From the NCBI GenBank assembly GCA_028825445.1, contig JAPKAD010000001.1:62001-126000 (forward strand): a stretch of DNA of 64,000 bases. The letters run 5' to 3'. Shown in pieces: positions 8,638 through 17,640 of this stretch (position 1 is the stretch's first letter; each line of letters begins with the position of its first letter). A program made the position numbers and the translations under genes. The notes beneath the pieces were generated by a model. The model was not told the DNA's origin and ran no database searches. It saw nothing but the letters and a program-made list of their open reading frames with translations. The DNA comes from Octadecabacter sp. (GTDB taxonomy: Bacteria > Pseudomonadota > Alphaproteobacteria > Rhodobacterales > Rhodobacteraceae).

Positions 8638-9979
8638 ATGATTTCTGATATTTTGATTAAGGATGCTATAGCAGTTTTGACCATGGATAACGCGCGGCGT
8701 GAGTTGGCAGGAGCGGACATATGAATTTGTGATGGCATGATTGCTGCGGCTGGTGTCGGGCTAGCGGCCGTAGGTGCAGATATCGTTCTTTCGGCAGGCT
8801 GCGTTGTGACTCCTAGATTGGTAAACACACACCAAAACTTACACTAAACGTTGACGCGGGCTGTTTCTAGGGGGCGGGACGCATTGCTGTTTGGGTGGTT
8901 GCAAGCAGTTAATCCGATTTTGACGCGGTTTGGACATGAAGAGATGTATATTTCGGCGCAAATTTGGCTTGCTGAGTTGGCGTTATCAGGTTGCACGATG
9001 ACATCGGATTATTTGTATTTGTTTCCAAACGGATCGCGTTTAGACGATACGATTTAAGCAGCGGGTGAGGGTGGACTGCGGTTCAACCCAAAACGCAGCG
9101 CAACGAGCATAGGATAAAGTGATAGAGGTCTACCGCCTGTTTCATTTGTCGAAAAAGAAGCTGCCATCCTTGAGGATTGTATCCGTGTTATTGACTCGTT
9201 TCATGACCCATCTGAGGGGGCACTTATCCGAGTCGGTGTTGCACCGTGTTCGCCGTTTTCGGTCAGCCGTGACCTTATGCGCGATGCAGCGATTTTGGCG
9301 CGTGACAAAGGTGTAATGCTGCATACACATTTAGTGGAAAATACCAAAGATATTGCCTATTCAATGGAAAGATTTGGCTGCCGACCAGGACACTACGCTG
9401 AGGATCTGAGCTGGACAGGGTCAGACGTGTGGTATGCGCATTGTGTGAAGCTTGACCGTCAAGAAATTGATTTATTCGCTAGATTAAAAATTGGCGTTGC
9501 TTATTGCCCCTGTTCTAACTGTCAACTTGGATCAGGCATAGCGCCTGTGTGGGATATGCGCGACGCTGGTGTGAGAGTAGGTTTAGGGGTTGATGGATTG
9601 GCGTTAAATGATGGCGCATTGCTTTTAGGCGAAGCACGCAAAGCAATGCTGCTACAGCGGGTCTCAAACGGTGTAGATGCCATGTCATCACGGGAGGCGT
9701 TGGAAATAGCTACGCGAGGTGGGGCCGAGGTTATGGTCTGTGATGACTGCGGGCTGATCGCTGTGGGCAAACGACCAGATATAGCGATTTGGGACGTTTC
9801 TGGCATTCAAAGTGTGGGGTCTTAGGATGTTGCAGAAATTCTGCTTGCGAGCTCTACATCAGTGTGAGGTTTTTTTTGTTGAAGTGTTCCGTATCGTGAT
9901 GGATGGCCATGTGGTTAGTTTTGATTTTGAACGCAAGATTGTGAGACAAGGCCAGCTTGTGCATAAGTTGCAAACCTAA
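8638..9979 (+). pseudogene. Decayed 8-oxoguanine deaminase (amidohydrolase)
   Basis: One frame from ATG 8638 to 9825 matches the 8-oxoguanine / hydroxyatrazine-type deaminases block by block: AIAVLTMDNARREL, GCVVTPRLVNTH, TRAVSRGRDALLFGWL, LALSGCTMTSD, EKEAAILEDCIRVID, SPFSVSRDLMRDAA, HTHLVENTKDIAYS, GVAYCPCSNCQLGSGIAP, VGLGVDG. Stops at 8722 (TGA), 8845 (TAA), 9055 (TAA), 9115 (TAA) and 9823 (TAG at an expected Trp) break it, and a frame change lies near 9880 before the tail ending at 9979. The metal-binding NTHHH of the family reads NTHQN here. The longest intact piece, 9277-9825, lacks the N-terminal metal site, so a functional deaminase is very unlikely. Confidence 0.92.
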
Positions 9980-10035
9980 GAAGATCGAGTGACGCCACTG
10001 ATTTTAGCGTTGGACTCGTTGATTATGTGCTGCTG

Positions 10036-11322
10036 TTAGACGGCTTTGCCCGCCACGTAGACCGCAGCAATTGCGCGATCGTCACCCATCATTATCGTTG
10101 GGAACACTGCTTCCCAAAGTGTGCTGGCATGGATGGATCGTTGTTTGATTGCGGGTGTGGACGCGAGATTGAGGACGGCAATATCCGCCATTGCGCCCAC
10201 ATTTAGTGATCCGATAAGTCCCGACATGTGCAACGCTGCCGCAGAGCCTTCAGTGGCAAGCCACATCAATTGTGCAGGGTGCAAAGCAGTGCCGCGTAAT
10301 TGCGCGATCTCATAGGCTGCAGCCATTGTGCGCAGCATAGAAAATGAAGAACCACCACCAGTGTCTGTGGCTAGCCCTGTGCGAATGCCGCGCGCTTTCA
10401 GGCCTGCCATGTCAAACAAACCAGACCCGATGAAGGTGTTAGACGTTGGGCAGTGAACGACGGCTGCGTTGACCTCAGCCAATCGGTCGATTTCACGGGG
10501 TTCAAGATAAATTGAATGGCCGTACAACCCGCGTTCACCCACCAAATTGGCAGCCTCGTATGTGTCAAGATAGTCGCGCGCCTGCGGGTGTAGATCGCGG
10601 ACCCATGTAATTTCATCTGTCTGTTCGCTAAGATGGGTTTGCATCAGACAATTGGGATTTTCAGCCCACAACGCGCCAAGTGCGCACAATTGTTCATGTG
10701 ATGAGGTGGGGGTGAAACGTGGGGTTATTGCGTAGGTAATGCGTTTCTTACCGTGCCATTTTTCCAGCAATGCTTTGCTGTCGTCATAGGCGGATTTTGC
10801 TGTGTCGCGCAGCCCGTCGGGAGCGTTGCGGTCCATACATGTTTTACCCCCAACGATGGCCATGCCACGCGCAATAGCTGCTTCAAAATAGGCGTCAACG
10901 CTGCAGGGGTGGATAGTGCAAAAGCTGGTCAAAGTGGTTGTCCCGTTGGCCAAAGCCAAATCCAATGAGCGACCTGCTATTTCATCTGCGTAAGCGCGGT
11001 CAGCAAACTTTATCTCTTCTGGAAAGGTGTAGGTGTTCAGCCAGTCAATCAGCCGCTTGCCCCATGAAGCAATCATCGCTGTTTGTGGATAGTGCATGTG
11101 GCAGTCTATAAAGCCTGCCGTGATTAGATGGTCTCCATGATCTGTCACTGTGGCGGTTGGATAGTTTCGACGCAGATCATCAGCCTCGCCTATAGCCGCG
11201 ATGCGGCCATCGCGCAGCAACACGCCGCCGCGTGTGCTGGTATGTGCTGCCTTTTCGGGATCACCATAAAATGGATCGCTTGAAAACCTTAAAGTTTGTC
11301 CGAGTAAAAGTTGATCTGTCAT
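10036..11322 (-). CDS. guaD: Guanine deaminase
   Basis: This 428-residue amidohydrolase converts guanine to xanthine and ammonia in purine salvage and catabolism. The metal-binding block AGFIDCHMHYPQ (H75, H77), the LMQTHLSEQ block near 240, GHSIYL near 285 and the ATDTGGG block near 335 match guanine deaminases. Length is typical. It runs toward the decayed 8-oxoguanine deaminase (convergent), so the locus probably once held two purine-base deaminases and keeps one. The divergent mgtE gene starts about 105 bases upstream. Confidence 0.93.
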   Translation of the reverse strand: MTDQLLLGQTLRFSSDPFYGDPEKAAHTSTRGGVLLRDGRIAAIGEADDLRRNYPTATVTDHGDHLITAGFIDCHMHYPQTAMIASWGKRLIDWLNTYTFPEEIKFADRAYADEIAGRSLDLALANGTTTLTSFCTIHPCSVDAYFEAAIARGMAIVGGKTCMDRNAPDGLRDTAKSAYDDSKALLEKWHGKKRITYAITPRFTPTSSHEQLCALGALWAENPNCLMQTHLSEQTDEITWVRDLHPQARDYLDTYEAANLVGERGLYGHSIYLEPREIDRLAEVNAAVVHCPTSNTFIGSGLFDMAGLKARGIRTGLATDTGGGSSFSMLRTMAAAYEIAQLRGTALHPAQLMWLATEGSAAALHMSGLIGSLNVGAMADIAVLNLASTPAIKQRSIHASTLWEAVFPTIMMGDDRAIAAVYVAGKAV

Positions 11323-11427
11323 AAATTATCCATATTCGTGCAATGGCGCCGGGTAAATCATGAATTTGTTGATGACCGCTTGAGGGTGAGCGGCATATGG
11401 ATATGCTGCATTAGAATAGGGAGCTTT

Positions 11428-12804
11428 ATGGCAGACTCAGCAAATATCATTGAGGAAGAAAACGAAGGTCTGCCAAGACGTTTAGTCGTGGCAGTTCTTA
11501 ATGCTGTTTACTGCACAAATGTTGCTGCACTTGACGAGCTTTTGAATTCCCTGCACCCCGCTGATGTCGCCGACCTTCTCGAACAGATTGACCAGCGTGA
11601 CCGTGCGACATTACTGTTTCTCTGGCGCGATGGCATTGACGGTGAAATTCTCTCAGAACTAGGCGATGATCTACGCTCCGAAGTAATTGACCTTTTAGGG
11701 CCTAGCGAACTTGCTGATGCGGTTCGAGATCTTCAATCTGATGACGTGGTCGATCTGGTTGAAGATCTAGGCGTAAACCAACAGGAACAAGTTCTAGATG
11801 CGCTCGACGCAGGAAACCGTGTCGCCGTCGAAAAGGCCTTGGCCTACCCTGATGAATCTGCTGGCCGACTTATGCAGACGGAAGTCGTGCGAGCCCCTTT
11901 CTCTTGGACTGTAGGTGAAGCGATTGATTTTCTGCGGGCAAGTGATAATTTGCCAGAACAATTTTACCATGTAATTTTGGTCAATCCAAGCATGAAGCCG
12001 GTAGGTTATGTGACACTTGGCCGATTGCTTGGCACGCCGCGCACGATCCATTTGACGGAATTGACAGAGGATAGTTTCCGAACCTTCAATGTCGACCAAG
12101 ATGAAGGGGACATCGCCTATGCGTTTAACCAGTACCACCTAATTTCAGCGCCGGTTGTGGATAGAAACGACCGATTGGTTGGCGTTATCACCATTGATGA
12201 CGCTATGATTGTGTTGGACGATGAACACGATGAGGATATTCTGCGCCTCGCAGGTGTGGATGCAGATTCCAGTTTGACTGACAGGGTCATCGCAACCACT
12301 AAACGCCGATTTCCTTGGCTTGCCGTCAACCTTGTTACTGCAATTTTGGCTTCATTTATCATTTCTTTGTTCGAAAATACAATTTCAACCCTTGTGGCGC
12401 TGGCTGTGTTGATGCCGATTGTGGCATCGATGGGCGGTAATGCTGGCACGCAGAGTCTGACCGTTGCCGTGAGATCTATCGCAACCAAAGACCTAACAGA
12501 GGCCAACGTCTGGCGGGTTATCCGCCGTGAAGTCCTTGTGGGGTTATTGAATGGTGCAATTTTTGCTGTAATTATGGGAACTGTGGGCTGGGTGTGGTTT
12601 GATTCTCCGATCTTGGGTCTAGTGATAGCAATAGCGATGGTTATTAATATGATGGTAGCAGGGCTGGCAGGAACAGGAATTCCTGTTTTACTGGAAAAAA
12701 TGGGTGTCGACCCCGCGCTCGGGTCTTGTGCATTTGTTACAACGGTGACTGACGTAGTTGGTTTTTTTGCTTTTCTCGGCCTTGCTACTGTGATGCTGCT
12801 GTGA
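11428..12804 (+). CDS. mgtE: Magnesium transporter MgtE
   Basis: This 458-residue protein has the full MgtE plan: an acidic N domain (about 30-130, with LHPADVADLLEQ and LLGPSELADAVRDL), a CBS pair (about 135-255) and five hydrophobic helices (about 290-455) with the conserved ASMGGNAGTQSLTVAVRSIA segment of the pore. It imports Mg2+, with gating by Mg2+ at the cytoplasmic domains in characterised members. The ATG at 11428 follows AGGGAG; an upstream extension has no such site. Its stop overlaps the GTG of the next gene by four bases (GTGA), so the two are translationally coupled. Confidence 0.95.
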   Translation: MADSANIIEEENEGLPRRLVVAVLNAVYCTNVAALDELLNSLHPADVADLLEQIDQRDRATLLFLWRDGIDGEILSELGDDLRSEVIDLLGPSELADAVRDLQSDDVVDLVEDLGVNQQEQVLDALDAGNRVAVEKALAYPDESAGRLMQTEVVRAPFSWTVGEAIDFLRASDNLPEQFYHVILVNPSMKPVGYVTLGRLLGTPRTIHLTELTEDSFRTFNVDQDEGDIAYAFNQYHLISAPVVDRNDRLVGVITIDDAMIVLDDEHDEDILRLAGVDADSSLTDRVIATTKRRFPWLAVNLVTAILASFIISLFENTISTLVALAVLMPIVASMGGNAGTQSLTVAVRSIATKDLTEANVWRVIRREVLVGLLNGAIFAVIMGTVGWVWFDSPILGLVIAIAMVINMMVAGLAGTGIPVLLEKMGVDPALGSCAFVTTVTDVVGFFAFLGLATVMLL

Positions 12805-13367
12805 CTCTTGCAGATCGCAAGGATGTGGCGCGAAAGTTGGCGTTTGCTGCGCGCCACATCGCCCACAAAACTGGTAAAAACGCGCGTATGGCTCATGCAG
12901 GATACTTGTCGTCAGTTCTGGCTGGATATCTTAGTGTGCCGCTGGCGGGATATGCGCCGATGCGTACTGAAATTGATCCAACAGTTGCAATGGAAAAAGC
13001 CAGCGTTCACAGCTCTATTTGTATGCCTGTAATAATAGCACCCGCCACACCGTTAAAATTTCGTAGATGGACGCCAGATTGCGTCATGGAGATTGGGACA
13101 TTTGGAGCTAAAATCCCCATCAGCGGCGATTGGGTCATCCCCCAAATCCTCATCGTGCCACTGCTGGCGTTTTCGCGCGGTGGCGGGCGGCTGGGCTATG
13201 GTGGTGGTTTTTATGATCGTACCTTAGAAAGTTTGCGGCTTCATCGGCCCACACTTGCCATTGGGTTTGCTTATGCCTCACAAGAAATGCCTGATTTACC
13301 GTTGGAATCTACAGACCAGCCGCTGGACTTGATCGTTACCGAGACTGGTATCATCGACATCTCCTAA
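12801..13367 (+). CDS. fau: 5-formyltetrahydrofolate cyclo-ligase
   Basis: This 188-residue protein converts 5-formyl-THF to 5,10-methenyl-THF using ATP. Family blocks include GYAPMRTEIDP (folate side), LKFRRWTPD and the ATP-binding GGGRLGYGGGFYDRTL near residue 130. The GTG start lies within the end of mgtE. Downstream 98 bases separate it from the phosphodiesterase gene; they contain a GGGTA ... TACCC pair but no assigned RNA. The common ssrS-fau arrangement of proteobacteria is not seen because mgtE overlaps the start. Confidence 0.92.
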   Translation: MTLADRKDVARKLAFAARHIAHKTGKNARMAHAGYLSSVLAGYLSVPLAGYAPMRTEIDPTVAMEKASVHSSICMPVIIAPATPLKFRRWTPDCVMEIGTFGAKIPISGDWVIPQILIVPLLAFSRGGGRLGYGGGFYDRTLESLRLHRPTLAIGFAYASQEMPDLPLESTDQPLDLIVTETGIIDIS

Positions 13368-13465
13368 ACTCGTTTTTACTTTGAAATATTCTGGGTAGCG
13401 CAAAGGATGGGGCACGGCTTCACTCAGCCCTTGCGTCTGGCCCGCGCCCAAGGAATACCCACCTT

Positions 13466-14290
13466 ATGAAAATACTTTTTCTTGGCGACGTCATGGGCCG
13501 GTCTGGCCGTACTGGAATTATCGAACAGCTGGGTAAGCTGCGCGATAATTGGAAACTTGATTTTGTAGTTGTGAACGGCGAGAATGCCAGCAATGGTGCT
13601 GGACTGACTACCGCTCATGCGAAAGCGTTGCTGGATGCTGGAGCTGACGTTTTAACATTGGGCGACCATGCGTTTGATCAAAAAGATATGATGCAGTTCT
13701 GCGAATTTGAACCCCGAATTATTCGCCCACTCAACTTTTCCAAATCGGCTCCAGGCAAAGGTGCTAGGGTATTTGAGGCCTCGCGCGGGCGCAAAGTTCT
13801 GGTGTGTCAGGCGTTGGGCCAAGTGTTTATGAAACGTCCTTTTGATGATCCGTTTTCTGCATTAGATACAGTGTTAAAGGCGCATCCGATGGGTGGCAAT
13901 GTGAATGCCAGTTTGATCGATATCCATTGTGAAGCAACGTCAGAAAAAATGGCAGTGGGCCACTTTTGTGATGGGCGTGCCAGCATTGTTGTTGGGACGC
14001 ACACCCATGTTCCAACATCTGACACGATGATCTTGCCTGGTGGCACGGCGTTCCAATCTGATGCAGGGATGTGCGGCGATTACAACTCAGTCATTGGAAT
14101 GGACAAGGCTGAACCGCTGCGCCGTTTCATCACTGGAATGCCAAAGGCGCGGTTTGAACCTGCCAATGGCGAGGCCACGTTATCCGGCATCTACGTTGAA
14201 ACTGATGATCGCACTGGCAAAGCCAATCGGGTAGAGGCTGTGCGTCAGGGTGGGCGACTCAGTCAGCAGGGTCCCAGGCCATTGGCATGA
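13466..14290 (+). CDS. YmdB / TIGR00282-family metallophosphoesterase
   Basis: This 274-residue calcineurin-like phosphoesterase belongs to the YmdB family; the Bacillus member hydrolyses 2',3'-cyclic nucleotides. Metal-binding motifs are FLGDVMG (D8), VVVNGENASNG (N37-N40), TLGDHAFDQ and VVGTHTHVPTSD. The C-terminal half ends with GIYVETDDRTGKA. It follows fau and overlaps the DMT gene by four bases (ATGA), placing it in the mgtE-fau run. Cellular substrate is unknown. Confidence 0.9.
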   Translation: MKILFLGDVMGRSGRTGIIEQLGKLRDNWKLDFVVVNGENASNGAGLTTAHAKALLDAGADVLTLGDHAFDQKDMMQFCEFEPRIIRPLNFSKSAPGKGARVFEASRGRKVLVCQALGQVFMKRPFDDPFSALDTVLKAHPMGGNVNASLIDIHCEATSEKMAVGHFCDGRASIVVGTHTHVPTSDTMILPGGTAFQSDAGMCGDYNSVIGMDKAEPLRRFITGMPKARFEPANGEATLSGIYVETDDRTGKANRVEAVRQGGRLSQQGPRPLA

Positions 14291-15198
14291 CACGCGACGT
14301 AGTGTTACCTTGGTTGGCGTTAGTTGTGTTTGGTGCAGGCTGGGGTTTGATGCAGCCGATGACCAAGATCGCCGTGGATGGGGGCTTTGAACCATTTGGT
14401 ATTATGGTTTGGCAAGGTGCTGTGACGCTCTGTCTTGCAGGTGGGCTTGCGGTTCGTAAAGGCCTGCCAAAAGGTGGTGCGCAGTGGCTGTTTTGTGCTC
14501 AAATCGCAATTCTTGGTACGTTGATTCCACATTTTGCCAGCTTTACCGCAATTGGCTTTATTTCTGCTGGTCTTGTCGCGATTATCATGGCGCTAATCCC
14601 GATTTTCGCGCTTACCTTTGGTGCACTCGTTGGGCGTGAGGCGCTCACGCCGTTGCGCATCACTGGCATATTGATGGGATTAGGCGCGATGATGCTGATT
14701 GCCATCACTCGTGGAGCGGTTGGGGCAGGACCACTTTGGGCTGTTGCAGTCGCCGCAATTGCACCGCTGTGTTACGCTATTAATTCTACGATTACTGTAA
14801 CTCGTGGCATGGCTGGATTGCATCCTTTGCAAGCTTACGCTGGGGCGGCGATGATCTTTCTGCCAATTTCACTTTTTGGTGCTGTTTGGAGTGACCAGTT
14901 GCGCGGTGTTGGTGTTGATCTTGAGAGTTTTGCAGTGCTTGTAAGCGCAGTTGGGCATACGTTGATTTACGCGGGCTACCTTTGGTTGCTGACCCGTTCA
15001 GGTGCAGTTTTTGCTAGTCAAACCGCCTACCTAGTTACAGGATTTGGTGTCATTTGGTCGATGTTGATCTTAGGAGAACGCTATTCCAGTTGGGTTTGGG
15101 TTGCGCTGATTTTAATGCTGGCTGGCCTTTCGTTGGTCCGCCCCACCGTAACGCGCTCAAACGGTACTTGCGCAGGCTCGCTGACCACGCGACACTAA
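14287..15198 (+). CDS. EamA/DMT-family permease
   Basis: This 303-residue protein has ten hydrophobic segments in two EamA halves (about 5-135 and 150-285) and acts as an inner-membrane metabolite transporter, probably an exporter. Internal hallmarks include ALIPIFALTFGALVGREAL and the second-half equivalent ILGERYSSWVW. It starts within the YmdB stop. Its substrate cannot be told from sequence. Three DMT permeases occur in the window and are only distantly similar. Confidence 0.88.
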   Translation: MTRDVVLPWLALVVFGAGWGLMQPMTKIAVDGGFEPFGIMVWQGAVTLCLAGGLAVRKGLPKGGAQWLFCAQIAILGTLIPHFASFTAIGFISAGLVAIIMALIPIFALTFGALVGREALTPLRITGILMGLGAMMLIAITRGAVGAGPLWAVAVAAIAPLCYAINSTITVTRGMAGLHPLQAYAGAAMIFLPISLFGAVWSDQLRGVGVDLESFAVLVSAVGHTLIYAGYLWLLTRSGAVFASQTAYLVTGFGVIWSMLILGERYSSWVWVALILMLAGLSLVRPTVTRSNGTCAGSLTTRH

Positions 15199-15224
15199 CT
15201 AAAAACAGTTTAAGGAACACACTC

Positions 15225-17006
15225 GTGGTCGAAATGTTCACGATTTCACAGACTGGCGAAGCTGTCCTCGCCCTCATTTTGGTTGCGATCATGTTTACTT
15301 TGTTTATGCGTGAAACTTACCCCACTGAAGTTGTCGCGCTGGGTGGTGTTGCAGCTTTATTGTCTCTAGGTATATTGCCTTATAGTGACGCTCAGGCGGT
15401 CCTGCAAAACTCAGCCCCATGGACAATAGCGGCGATGTTTATCGTGATGGGCGCACTAGTGCGCACTGGTGCTTTGGACGTGCTAACACGATTGGCCGAA
15501 CGCTATGCGCGTACGCATCCTAAAGTCACTGTTGTAGGAGTGATATTGGTGGTTATGGGGGCGTCCGCAATTATGAACAATACGCCCGTCGTGGTTATTA
15601 TGATACCTGTAGTAGTACAACTGAGCAAAACTCTAGGCATAAAATCTTCTAAGTTATTAATTCCACTTAGTTATGCAGCAATTATGGGCGGGTCATTGAC
15701 GCTGATGGGGACTTCTACAAACCTGTTGGTAGACGGTGTTGCGCGCAACCAAGGGCTGGCGCCGTTCGGTATTTTTGAAATCTTGCCAATAGGTTTAGTA
15801 GTTTGTGCTTGGGGACTAATTTACATGGGTATTTTTGCGCCGCGGCTGTTGCCAGACCGTGAAAGTATGGCCAACATGTTGTCTGATCGATCCAAGATGA
15901 AATTTTTCACTGAGGCGGTGATCCCACCAGATAGCAACCTGATTGGGCGTGATGTGCTGGACGTACAACTGTTCAAGCGTGATGGTGTTCGCCTGATCGA
16001 CGTGGTGCGCGGTGATGCATCGCTGCGCCGAAATCTTAAGGACGTTCAATTGGCCTTGGGTGATCGCGTCGTGTTAAAGACCGAAATGACGGAGCTATTG
16101 TCGCTACAAAAAACTAAGGATCTGCGTCGTGTCGATCAGGTATCCGCTGTGGAAACTCAAACGGTTGAGGTTTTGATTACGCCAGGTTGCAAGATGATCG
16201 GACGAACAATGGCGTCCTTGAGACTTCGCCGCCGCTACGGTGTTTATGTGCTGGCTGTTCACCGGCGCAATCAAAACATCGGCAGCAACCTAGATATTCT
16301 TGTGGTGCGTGTTGGAGATACGCTATTGCTTGAAGGTGCACCCGAAGACATCGCCCGCCTTTCCGAAGAGATGGACATGGTTGACGTCTCTCACCCGTCT
16401 GCACGCGCGTTTCGGCGCGGCCACGCCCCAGTTGCCATCGCTGCGTTAACTGGCATTGTGACGCTGGCAGCATTAAACGTTGCACCAATTCTAATGCTAG
16501 CGGTGATTGCAGTTGCCATTGTTTTGCTGACGGGCTGTATTGATGCGGATGAAGCATTCAGCTTCATAGATGTTCGATTGCTGGCGTTGATATTTTCGAT
16601 GCTTGCGGTGGGGGCGGCGTTGCAGAGTTCTGGTGCCGTATCGCTGGTCGTTGATGCGATATCGCCAAGCTTGAATGGATTATCGCCGTTTATGGTGATT
16701 TTTTGTGTGTTCCTAATGACGTCGATCTTGACTGAAATCGTTTCAAACAACGCAGTTGCGGTGATCATGACGCCGATCTCTATCTCCCTCGCGACTGCTT
16801 TGGGAGTCGACGCGCGTCCGCTAGTGGTGGCGGTGATGATCGCGGCTTCGTGCGCGTTCGCTACGCCCATTGGCTATCAAACAAACACACTAGTCTATGG
16901 CCCTGGTGGCTATAAATTCAGCGACTTTATGCGCGTAGGTATTCCACTGAACCTATCGCTGAGCCTTATTGCCTCAGCGATGATCCCGCTGATCTGGCCG
17001 CTATAG
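15225..17006 (+). CDS. SLC13/DASS-family permease with RCK_C domains
   Basis: This 593-residue transporter has an N-terminal membrane half (about 1-185), two soluble RCK_C (TrkA-C) domains (about 205-290 and 295-380) and a C-terminal membrane half (about 400-590). The paired SNT-like motifs of the family appear as MNNTPVVVIMIP and GTSTNLLVDG in the first half and SNNAVAVIMTPI and PIGYQTNTLVYGPGGY in the second. Relatives import dicarboxylates, sulfate or other anions with Na+. The GTG at 15225 follows AAGGAAC at a good distance; the ATG at 15234 is the alternative. It is intact, unlike its decayed relative just downstream on the other strand. Confidence 0.9.
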   Translation: MVEMFTISQTGEAVLALILVAIMFTLFMRETYPTEVVALGGVAALLSLGILPYSDAQAVLQNSAPWTIAAMFIVMGALVRTGALDVLTRLAERYARTHPKVTVVGVILVVMGASAIMNNTPVVVIMIPVVVQLSKTLGIKSSKLLIPLSYAAIMGGSLTLMGTSTNLLVDGVARNQGLAPFGIFEILPIGLVVCAWGLIYMGIFAPRLLPDRESMANMLSDRSKMKFFTEAVIPPDSNLIGRDVLDVQLFKRDGVRLIDVVRGDASLRRNLKDVQLALGDRVVLKTEMTELLSLQKTKDLRRVDQVSAVETQTVEVLITPGCKMIGRTMASLRLRRRYGVYVLAVHRRNQNIGSNLDILVVRVGDTLLLEGAPEDIARLSEEMDMVDVSHPSARAFRRGHAPVAIAALTGIVTLAALNVAPILMLAVIAVAIVLLTGCIDADEAFSFIDVRLLALIFSMLAVGAALQSSGAVSLVVDAISPSLNGLSPFMVIFCVFLMTSILTEIVSNNAVAVIMTPISISLATALGVDARPLVVAVMIAASCAFATPIGYQTNTLVYGPGGYKFSDFMRVGIPLNLSLSLIASAMIPLIWPL

Positions 17007-17096
17007 AGATACTGCGCCACATTTTGTGGCAAAATATCAATATTAGTGGTGACGTCAGCAGTTTTTCTACGGTATTAAATAAGGCCAACTCGTCGC

Positions 17097-17640
17097 CTAA
17101 AAAGTATCCTTTGTTTTGTTTTTGTAGATGTGGTTTCGGGTGGCAAAGCCTGTGGCTTAATCTTTGGGGTGGAATTGCATGGCGTATACTTTGATTTTCA
17201 GATGATCATCTGAAACGTGCGGATTTAGATAGACATTAAGGTGTATGGTTTCGTTTGATAAATATTGCACTACTCATTTGTAGCCAATGGTGGCGTCAAA
17301 CTGGTTGGTGCGTCGTTGAGCAGTGGGTTGAGTTTGCCACTTAGCTTCTAGTAACAGTTTTGTGTACTTACAGCCTTATCAAGGTTGTCTTTTGGCGCAG
17401 TCGCGCTCAGGTGGTGTTCAAGAATGCTGATACCCCACAGTATCCCATTTAAAGTAGGTCATAATCTGTGATTTGTGCTATGAAAAACAGGTCTGAGGCT
17501 TTTGCGCGAGAACCAATGGCAGTTTTGTTTTAAAGCGTTTCAAACATGCAACCGGTGCCACCACCGGCGATGGTGTCAGTATAGTTAGTCAGGTAGATGT
17601 TGGGTAGTGATCGTGTTCATACTTCATGCGGTAGATTTGA
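17097..17640 (-). pseudogene. Decayed gene of unknown family
   Basis: Minus-strand translation shows protein-like blocks interrupted by stops and frame changes: KYEHDHYPTS, TNYTDTIAGGGTGCMFETL, NKTAIGSRAKASDLFF, HHLSATAPKDNLDKAVS, TNQFDATIGYK, HLNVYLNPHVSDDHLKIKVY and AMQFHPKD-ATGFATRNHIY, ending at a TAG at 17097-17099. The texture is that of a real protein but I do not recognise the family. It follows the RCK part of the SLC13 remnant where that family's second membrane half would be expected, so a deletion may have joined two genes. Confidence 0.5.

Noticed and set aside
9277-9825. Functional short deaminase
   Set aside because: It is the C-terminal piece of the 8-oxoguanine deaminase pseudogene and lacks the N-terminal metal site.
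5939-9979. Stop-codon reassignment explaining in-frame stops
   Set aside because: TGA, TAA and TAG all occur inside homologous frames, and some genes also have frameshifts, while intact neighbours use normal stops.
13368-13465. 6S RNA next to the 5-FCL gene
   Set aside because: The gap after fau is only 98 bases with limited pairing, and the start of fau overlaps mgtE, so there is no room for ssrS upstream.
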